Assembly (NCBI RefSeq): GCF_014649655.1
Contig: NZ_BMTL01000013.1
Span: forward strand, 62,001 to 126,000
DNA: 64,000 nt
Source of the DNA: Streptomyces humidus
Lineage (GTDB): Bacteria; Actinomycetota; Actinomycetes; Streptomycetales; Streptomycetaceae
Direction of reading: 5' to 3'
Both the position numbers and the translations under genes were made by a program. Under the pieces are notes generated by a model that was not told the origin of the DNA, made no database searches, and saw only the letters and a program-made list of their open reading frames with translations. Of this stretch, positions 57,180-64,000 are shown piece by piece (positions within the stretch are counted from its first letter, which is position 1; each line of letters opens with the position of its first letter).

Positions 57180-59300
57180 CTACGCGTCGATGCGCGACCG
57201 GTCCAGCGTCGCCGCGGAGCTGGAGATGAACTCCTTGCGCGGTGCCACGTCGTTGCCCATGAGCAGGTCGAACACCTGCTCGGCGGCCTCCAGGTCGGAG
57301 AGGTTGATCCGCCGCAGGGTGCGATGACGTGGGTCCATCGTCGTCTCGGCCAGCTGATCGGCGTCCATCTCGCCGAGGCCCTTGTAGCGCTGGATGGAGT
57401 CCTTGTACCGGACGCCCTTGCTCTGGAACTCCATGAGCTTGTCGCGCAGCTCCCGGTCGGAGTACGTGTACACGTACTTGTCCTGGCCCTTCTTGGGCTG
57501 GACCAGCTCGATGCGGTGCAGCGGCGGCACCGCGGCGAACACCCGCCCGGACTCGACCATGGGCCGCATGTAGCGGTGGAACAGGGTCAGCAGCAGCGTC
57601 CGGATGTGGGAACCGTCCACATCGGCGTCGGTCATCATGATGATCTTGCCGTAGCGGGCCGCGTCGATGTCGAAGGTCCGCCCGGAGCCCGCTCCTATGA
57701 CCTGGATGATCGCGCCGCACTCGGCGTTCTTCAGCATGTCGGTCACGGACGACTTCTGGACGTTGAGGATCTTGCCCCGGATCGGCAGCAGCGCCTGGAA
57801 CTCGGAGTTGCGGGCCAGCTTCGCCGTGCCGAGCGCGGAGTCTCCCTCGACGATGAACAGTTCGCTGCGCTCGACGTCGTCGCTGCGGCAGTCGGCCAGC
57901 TTCGCGGGCAGCGACGAGGACTCCAGTGCCGTCTTGCGGCGCTGTGCGTCCTTGTGCTGCCTGGCCGCGATACGCGTCCGCGCGGCCGCGACCGCCTTCT
58001 CCATGACGACCCGCGCCTGAGCGGCCGCGTCGCGCCTGGTGGAGGTGAGGAACGCCTTGAGCTCCCTGGAGATCACGGTGTTCACGATGCGCCGGGCCGC
58101 CGAGGTGCCGAGGACCTCCTTGGTCTGCCCCTCGAATTGGGGCTCGGCCAGGCGTACGGTGACGACCGCGGTCAGGCCCTCCAGGGCGTCGTCCTTGACG
58201 ATGTCGTCCTCGGCGACGCGCAGCAGCTTCTTGGTGCGCAGCACCTCGTTCATCGTCTTGGCGACGGCCTGCTCGAAGCCGGCGACATGGGTGCCGCCCT
58301 TGGGCGTGGCGATGATGTTGACGAACGACCGGAGGGTCGTGTCGTACCCGGTGCCCCAGCGCAGGGCGACGTCGACGCCGAGCTCGCGGGTGACCTCGGT
58401 GGGGGTCATCTGCCCATGGTCGTCGAGGACCGGGACCGTCTCCTTGAACGTGCCCTGACCGGTGAAGCGCAGGACGTCGCAGACGGGCTTGTCGGTGGCC
58501 AGGTACTCGCAGAACTCGCTGATGCCGCCGTCGAAGCGGAAGGACTCCTCGCCCTTGCTGCCGCCCTCGCCGAGCCCGTACTCGTCACGCACGACGATGG
58601 TCAGACCGGGCACCAGGAAGGCCGTCTGGCGGGCGCGCTGGTGGAGGTGGTCCAGGGAGAGCTTGGCGTCCTTGAGGAAGATCTGGCGGTCGGCCCAGTA
58701 CCGCACGCGCGTGCCGGAGCGGTTCTTGGCGACCCGCTTGACCTTGCGCAGACCGCCGGTCTCGAACTTGGCGTCGGGACCGGCTGCGGCGAAGGCGCCC
58801 GGAACGCCTCGCCGGAAGCTGATGGCGTGTGTGTGGCCGCCACGGTCCACCTCGACGTCGAGCCGGGCGGACAGGGCGTTGACCACGGAGGCGCCGACGC
58901 CGTGCAGGCCGCCGGAGGCTGCGTAAGAGCCGCCGCCGAACTTGCCGCCGGCGTGCAGCTTGGTCATGACGACCTCTACGCCGGACAGACCGGTCTTGGG
59001 CTCGACGTCGACGGGGATGCCACGGCCGTTGTCACGGACCTCGACCGAGGCGTCGTCGTGGAGGATCACCTCGATGTGGTCGCAGTAACCGCCCAGGGCC
59101 TCGTCGACGGAGTTGTCGATGATCTCCCACAGGCAGTGCATCAGGCCACGGCTGTCGGTCGAGCCGATGTACATACCCGGGCGCTTCCGCACGGCCTCGA
59201 GGCCTTCGAGGACGAGCAGGTGCCGCGCGGTGTAATTGGAACCGTCCCGGTCTGCTCCTGCCAGCAGCGCTGTGGACGGCACGGACATTTCGGCGGTCAC
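57180..59300 (-). CDS. parE: DNA topoisomerase IV subunit B
   Basis: A 706-aa ATPase subunit. GHKL ATPase: WEIIDNSVDEALGG (catalytic Glu59, Asn63), DNGRGIPVD and GGLHGVGASVVNALS. Transducer: Lys of the QTKEVLG region. TOPRIM: LFIVEGDSALGTAKLARN and MTDADVDGSHI. C-terminal: YKGLGEMDADQLAETTMDP. ATP-driven decatenation with ParC. GTG 59300 follows GAGGAG at 8 nt; a longer frame lacks a site. Encoded away from parC, as in other Streptomyces. Divergent from the small DUF7455 gene. Confidence 0.9.
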   Translation of the reverse strand: MTAEMSVPSTALLAGADRDGSNYTARHLLVLEGLEAVRKRPGMYIGSTDSRGLMHCLWEIIDNSVDEALGGYCDHIEVILHDDASVEVRDNGRGIPVDVEPKTGLSGVEVVMTKLHAGGKFGGGSYAASGGLHGVGASVVNALSARLDVEVDRGGHTHAISFRRGVPGAFAAAGPDAKFETGGLRKVKRVAKNRSGTRVRYWADRQIFLKDAKLSLDHLHQRARQTAFLVPGLTIVVRDEYGLGEGGSKGEESFRFDGGISEFCEYLATDKPVCDVLRFTGQGTFKETVPVLDDHGQMTPTEVTRELGVDVALRWGTGYDTTLRSFVNIIATPKGGTHVAGFEQAVAKTMNEVLRTKKLLRVAEDDIVKDDALEGLTAVVTVRLAEPQFEGQTKEVLGTSAARRIVNTVISRELKAFLTSTRRDAAAQARVVMEKAVAAARTRIAARQHKDAQRRKTALESSSLPAKLADCRSDDVERSELFIVEGDSALGTAKLARNSEFQALLPIRGKILNVQKSSVTDMLKNAECGAIIQVIGAGSGRTFDIDAARYGKIIMMTDADVDGSHIRTLLLTLFHRYMRPMVESGRVFAAVPPLHRIELVQPKKGQDKYVYTYSDRELRDKLMEFQSKGVRYKDSIQRYKGLGEMDADQLAETTMDPRHRTLRRINLSDLEAAEQVFDLLMGNDVAPRKEFISSSAATLDRSRIDA

Positions 59301-59745
59301 GCGGTTCGCTCCTCGCTGAATTTCAGTTGGGGCCCTTCTGGGTAAGGGCGCGGCTTGGGTTGCCGCCACGAGGGTACCGAGGCCTGGTAGAGCCGTTGTC
59401 ACGCCACCCTCGCGTCTGAACTCACACTAGACCAGCGTCGTATGCATGTTCGATCCCTCGAAGGAGTGAAGTACATGTCACGTTCCCTTCGAGGCATGAA
59501 CCATTTAGGCTCCGGGCACGTCCTCATGAACAAACCGGCAAGCCAGCCGGGAGGACGGGACCATGACCGACAGCGCGAAACCGTAAGCACCGCAGACCAC
59601 GCAATACGGCACATTCGCCGCCAAACCGGCAGCAGACGGCCACCTCGGAAAGATTTTTCGAGGAAAAGCCACGAGCGGGAACGTTTTGGGGCTGGTTGGA
59701 TGTTGACCCTGGTACGACAGCTCGTCGAGCTAGAGAAGAGGCGAC
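59301..59745. other. Long leader/intergenic region between parE and the DUF7455 gene
   Basis: 445 bp, unusually AT-rich for the window. A frame at 59475-59789 has a strong AAGGAG site 8 nt before its ATG but non-Streptomyces codon use, including a TTA codon, so translation is doubtful. A 9-bp inverted repeat CCTCGAAGG/CCTTCGAGG (59456-59464 with 59486-59494) encloses that AAGGAG-ATG. TAGTGT on the minus strand near 59427 is a possible parE -10; TTGACC at 59703 a possible -35 for DUF7455. Confidence 0.5.
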
Positions 59746-59976
59746 GTGACTACTGTTCTGACCCCCGCGAGCCCGCTGACGGCCGCTGACCGCTGCGACC
59801 GCTGCGGCGCCCAGGCGTACGTGCGCGTCGTTCTGCTCAGCGGCGGAGAACTGCTCTTCTGCGCCCACCACGGCCGCAAGTTCGAGCCGGAACTCAAGAA
59901 GATCGCCGCTGAGATACAGGACGAGACGGAGCGGCTGACTACCGTTCCCGTGTCCGCCTCCGAAGAAGAGCGCTGA
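59746..59976 (+). CDS. DUF7455 family small zinc-ribbon-like protein
   Basis: 76 aa. After 14 residues the sequence has RCDRCGAQAYVRVVLLSGGELLFCAHHGRKFEPELKK: Cys17, Cys20, Cys39 and His41/42 form a likely single zinc site. A charged helix (IAAEIQDETERL) ends the protein. Found between parE and hrdB in Streptomyces. The GTG start follows GAAGAGG. Function unknown; the compact zinc fold could bind nucleic acid or polymerase. A hairpin follows. Confidence 0.85.
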   Translation: MTTVLTPASPLTAADRCDRCGAQAYVRVVLLSGGELLFCAHHGRKFEPELKKIAAEIQDETERLTTVPVSASEEER

Positions 59977-60018
59977 TCCGACGCGTCCACGACGAGCCAG
60001 ACCGGCACAGGCCGGCGT

Positions 60019-60056
60019 ACGGGCGGTCGTCCCTGCTCCCAGGGGCGGCCGCCCGT
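60019..60056 (+). terminator. Terminator after the DUF7455 gene
   Basis: A 16-bp stem with two G-T wobbles pairs 60019-60034 with 60041-60056, 42 nt past the stop. It lies between convergent genes and probably also ends the serine protease transcript. Confidence 0.75.
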
Positions 60057-60107
60057 CCGCGTGCCGCCCGACTGTCCGGGGAGGCCACCGCGCCCGAGCA
60101 GGTCCGC

Positions 60108-60974
60108 TCAGGCGCTGCGAGGGGCCTCGTGGGGGCTTCCCGTGCCGGCGTCCCAGTGCAGTGTCCGCAAGGCGTCGGAGACCCGTGTGTAGACGCCCGG
60201 GCTTCCCGGGCGACCGCAGCCGCTGCCCCAGGACACGAGTCCGATGAGCCGGCCCCGCGCGACCAGCGGTCCCCCGCTGTCGCCCTGGCAGGCGTCGGGG
60301 CCGCCCCGCGCCTCCCCCGCGCACACCATGCTCCGCGCCTGGTAGGCGCCGTCGGCGGATCTGGGATACGCCCGCTCACAGAGCGTGTCGGCAAGGACGT
60401 GCACGTGCGCCGCCCGCAGCCCGTGGGCGTATGCGCCGAATCCCGTGGTGTCGCCCCAGCCGTAGACGACGGCGTCCGAGCCGGGTTCGTAGGCCCTGTC
60501 GCCCGTCGCGGCCATGGGGGCGACCGCCGTCGCCGCGAGCGGCTCGGCAAGGCCGAGCACGGCGAAGTCGCCGGCGTTGGTGGAACCCTGGTAGTCCGGG
60601 TTCACCCAGACGCTGCGCACGGAGATCTCTCGGCCCGCGCCCGTGGACAGGTCCGTACGGCCCGCGACGACCTTCAGGTCGGGCAACCGTCCCGGCGGCA
60701 CTCCCAGGACGTCCTCGCCCATGCAGTGGGCCGCCGTGAGCACGGTGGACCGGCCGACGGCCACGCCCCCGCAGAACTGGCCCGAGCGCGTACCTCCGAA
60801 CCGGTCACGGCTGGACAGGGCGACCACCCACGGGGCCTGGGAGACGTCGACGGGGACACCCCCGAGGACGATGCCGCCGGACGCGGCCGGGGCGGCGGAC
60901 GCCAACGGTATGGCCATCGCAGCGGCCGCCAGGACCAACGGCCGGGACAGAGCCCGGACCAGACAACGACGCAT
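60108..60974 (-). CDS. Secreted trypsin-like serine protease
   Basis: A 288-aa S1 protease. A signal peptide ends at about residue 31 (ASAAPAAS). The triad is His83 (LTAAHC), Asp136 (NAGDFAVL) and Ser233 (GDSGGP). Asp227 in PDACQGDSGG is the S1-pocket aspartate, giving trypsin-like Arg/Lys specificity. Six cysteines match the usual disulfides. The mature end follows IVLGGVPVDVSQAPWVVAL, replacing the canonical IVGG start, so activation may need different processing. Between hrdB and DUF7455, with hairpins on both sides. Confidence 0.92.
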   Translation of the reverse strand: MRRCLVRALSRPLVLAAAAMAIPLASAAPAASGGIVLGGVPVDVSQAPWVVALSSRDRFGGTRSGQFCGGVAVGRSTVLTAAHCMGEDVLGVPPGRLPDLKVVAGRTDLSTGAGREISVRSVWVNPDYQGSTNAGDFAVLGLAEPLAATAVAPMAATGDRAYEPGSDAVVYGWGDTTGFGAYAHGLRAAHVHVLADTLCERAYPRSADGAYQARSMVCAGEARGGPDACQGDSGGPLVARGRLIGLVSWGSGCGRPGSPGVYTRVSDALRTLHWDAGTGSPHEAPRSA

Positions 60975-61047
60975 GCGCGCTCCTCACTCGAAGTGATCGA
61001 TGAACACCCAGAGTGATGCAGAGGAACCGGCCCCGCACCCGCGCACC

Positions 61048-61093
61048 GACGCCGAAGGCCCGGCTCCCCGAGGGGGTCCGGGCCTTCGGCGTC
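61048..61093 (-). terminator. Rho-independent terminator of hrdB
   Basis: A 16-bp perfect stem pairs 61048-61063 with 61078-61093, with further inner pairing in the loop. It lies 15 nt past the hrdB stop. Confidence 0.9.
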
Positions 61094-61107
61094 GGCGGGC
61101 CGGCGAC

Positions 61108-62652
<1,545 letters not shown>

Positions 62653-63013
62653 GAACAACCTCTCGGAACGTTGGAAAACGGCTTCCGGCCCCGTTCGCAG
62701 ACGAACAGGAGCCGACCACCGGCCTGGGGGTGGGCCGACGGTGCGGGCGGGGACCGGGAGGATGCACAGCGCCTTGAACGGCGTCCGTATTCCCTCCGCG
62801 GCAGCCACCTCTTAGGTCATCGCGTTGTTTCCACAAGCGTTACGCCCAATCTTCGTGGCCCGAGTCACACCCCGTAAGCACGTAAAAACGGTCAGACACG
62901 GGCAGAGGCGGTCACCCGTGGTGTCTACCCGGGCCTCCGCGGCCGAATCCCCCTCGCGTCACCCTTGCCGCGCCCTTCTTTGTGCGTTCCCGGCCGTATC
63001 CCCCCTGACGGCC
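62653..63013. other. Leader and promoter region of hrdB
   Basis: 361 bp with no other gene. On the minus strand the stretch around 62795-62850 (AACAACGCGATGACCTAAG) is A-rich for this genome and is a candidate promoter area; hrdB in Streptomyces is partly driven by an ECF sigma. The consensus could not be fixed by eye. Confidence 0.45.
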
Positions 63014-63057
63014 GTCGGACCCCGCAGGACCCCGTGACGGGTTCTGCGGGGTCCGAC
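63014..63057 (-). terminator. Terminator of whiH
   Basis: A 19-bp stem with one G-T wobble pairs 63014-63032 with 63039-63057, 75 nt past the whiH stop. Confidence 0.85.
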
Positions 63058-63131
63058 GAGCGGGTGGGCGCGTCGCTCGGGGAGGACGCGACGAAAGAGG
63101 ACGTCCGCGGACGGTTCCAGTGCGGATGCGA

Positions 63132-63998
63132 TCAGTGCTCGCGCGGTGCCGGCACGACGCGCTCCACCTCGGGATGCACAGCGAGCAGCTGCCGCATCGC
63201 CGCCTCCGCCGCGGCGCCGTCGCCCGCGGCGAGCGCGTCGACGATCCTGCCGTGGTGGGAGAGCGACGCGTCGTTCGGACGCTCGCACCCCGCGACCGGG
63301 CCGCCGGAGACCTGCAGAGCGCAGGACACGATCCCCGAGAGGTGCTCCAGCATCCGGTTGCTCGCGACCTGGATGAGCAACGAGTGGAACTCGGCGTCCG
63401 CCCGGGAGTAGGTCAGCGCGTCGCCCTGCCCCATGGCGTGAGCCATGATCTCGACCATGTCGGAGAGGCGCTGCTGGACGTCGGCCCGCCCGTGCCCGGC
63501 GGCCAGGCGGGCGGCCAACGGCTCGATCGTCCAACGCAGCTCGCTCAGCTCGCGACGTTGGTCGTCGCGCTGGGGACCGAAGGCGCGCCACTCGATGATG
63601 TCAGGGTCGAGAAGATTCCAGTCGCTCACGGGACGCACACGCGTACCGACGTTCGGTCGGGCGCTGACCAGGCCCTTCGCCTCGAGGACGCGCAGCGATT
63701 CGCGGACGACGGTGCGGGACACCTCGAACCGCTGGCCGATCTCCTCGGGCACCAGCGGACGGTCGGCGCCGAGGTCACCCGAGACGATCATCTGGCCGAG
63801 CTGCTGGACGAGTTGGCCGTGCAGTCCGCGTCCACGGCTGCCCGTGGCGCGACGCCCCACCCGGCCCAGTTCGGGATCGGCGGCCTCCCAGACGGGAGCT
63901 CCGACGCGGTCGGCGGCGGGGGCCTCGGCGTAGGGGTAGCGGTCGAGTCCGCCCGGGCCGGCCAGACCGGAGTCGGTGGAGCGGGCGGCGGTCATCAT
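63132..63998 (-). CDS. whiH: Sporulation regulator WhiH (GntR family, FCD)
   Basis: 288 aa as read from an ATG two bases from the window edge; an earlier start cannot be excluded. After about 60 variable residues comes the winged helix (LHGQLVQQLGQMIVSGDLG and FEVSRTVVRESLRVLEAKGLVSARPNVGTRV). The FCD domain (about 145-275) has RADAEFHSLLIQVASNRML and HHGRIVDALAAGDGAAAE with metal/ligand-type His residues. Location next to hrdB identifies it as WhiH, required for sporulation septation in aerial hyphae. The effector is unknown. Confidence 0.88.
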   Translation of the reverse strand: MMTAARSTDSGLAGPGGLDRYPYAEAPAADRVGAPVWEAADPELGRVGRRATGSRGRGLHGQLVQQLGQMIVSGDLGADRPLVPEEIGQRFEVSRTVVRESLRVLEAKGLVSARPNVGTRVRPVSDWNLLDPDIIEWRAFGPQRDDQRRELSELRWTIEPLAARLAAGHGRADVQQRLSDMVEIMAHAMGQGDALTYSRADAEFHSLLIQVASNRMLEHLSGIVSCALQVSGGPVAGCERPNDASLSHHGRIVDALAAGDGAAAEAAMRQLLAVHPEVERVVPAPREH

Positions 63999-64000
63999 GG

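Noticed and set aside
55006..57720. A 904-codon frame running through the response regulator, kinase and into parE
   Set aside because: Only its last 227 codons are the regulator; the rest is an out-of-frame reading of the kinase and parE genes.
59475..59789. Open frame with strong AAGGAG site upstream of the DUF7455 gene
   Set aside because: Third-position GC is low, it contains TTA and it overlaps the DUF7455 gene out of frame. Not listed as a gene; kept as a finding because of the enclosing stem.

Overview
The window is from a Streptomyces chromosome. The evidence is very high GC with strong third-position GC bias, GTG/TTG starts behind GGAGG-type ribosome binding sites, and a set of genes typical of the genus: hrdB, whiH, sepH, cutRS, and DUF3710/DUF4193/DUF3093/DUF3159 proteins. 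From memory, the gene order matches the conserved core-arm block of S. coelicolor running from whiH/hrdB/parE through parC, ptsH, sepH and cutRS to dut and kdpDE, read here in reverse. It is mostly housekeeping and regulatory DNA with no tRNA, rRNA, CRISPR array or recognisable transposase.

Layout. 0-10 kb: potassium functions (3' end of trkA, a DUF3159 membrane protein with an OB-fold partner, kdpDE without the pump genes), then a dut operon and several conserved small actinobacterial proteins. 10-20 kb: cutRS, a 57-aa conserved small protein, an inositol-phosphatase-like enzyme, coproporphyrin ferrochelatase, an MFS transporter coupled to a flavin oxidase, the FtsZ-associated division protein SepH and a rhodanese. 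20-29 kb: the one accessory-looking region. A decayed copy of the thymidine kinase 3' end (about 21.2 kb) and the intact tdk (28.8 kb), in the same orientation, bracket a second-type ctaD with a small membrane protein, and a 1260-aa secreted alanine-rich protein with a RelE-like C-terminus followed by a small acidic ORF. This looks like a polymorphic toxin/immunity pair on a small island.

29-43 kb: a phosphodiesterase-type enzyme, DUF5998, a GNAT-first protein acetyltransferase (PatA type), ptsH (HPr) under a near-perfect DasR site, a GntR regulator, an M23 peptidase behind a c-di-AMP (ydaO-type) riboswitch, a catalytic/non-catalytic M16 peptidase pair, parC and a COG0523 metallochaperone. 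43-55 kb: an HTH-citrate synthase fusion, an iron-box-controlled ferredoxin-like protein, a CitA/CitB-type two-component system, an SsuABC-like transporter framed by two paralogous response regulators, and an acetate-type symporter with its DUF485 partner. 55-64 kb: a NarL-type two-component system, parE, a small zinc-ribbon-like protein, a trypsin-like protease, the principal sigma factor hrdB, and whiH running to the window edge.

Several systems connect: carbon/amino-sugar sensing (HPr/DasR), iron (two candidate DmdR/IdeR boxes), cell-wall remodelling (c-di-AMP riboswitch on M23), chromosome topology (parC and parE), and division/sporulation (sepH, whiH). The observations most worth follow-up are the toxin-immunity pair, the duplicated tdk end that brackets it, and the paired response regulators around the ABC operon.
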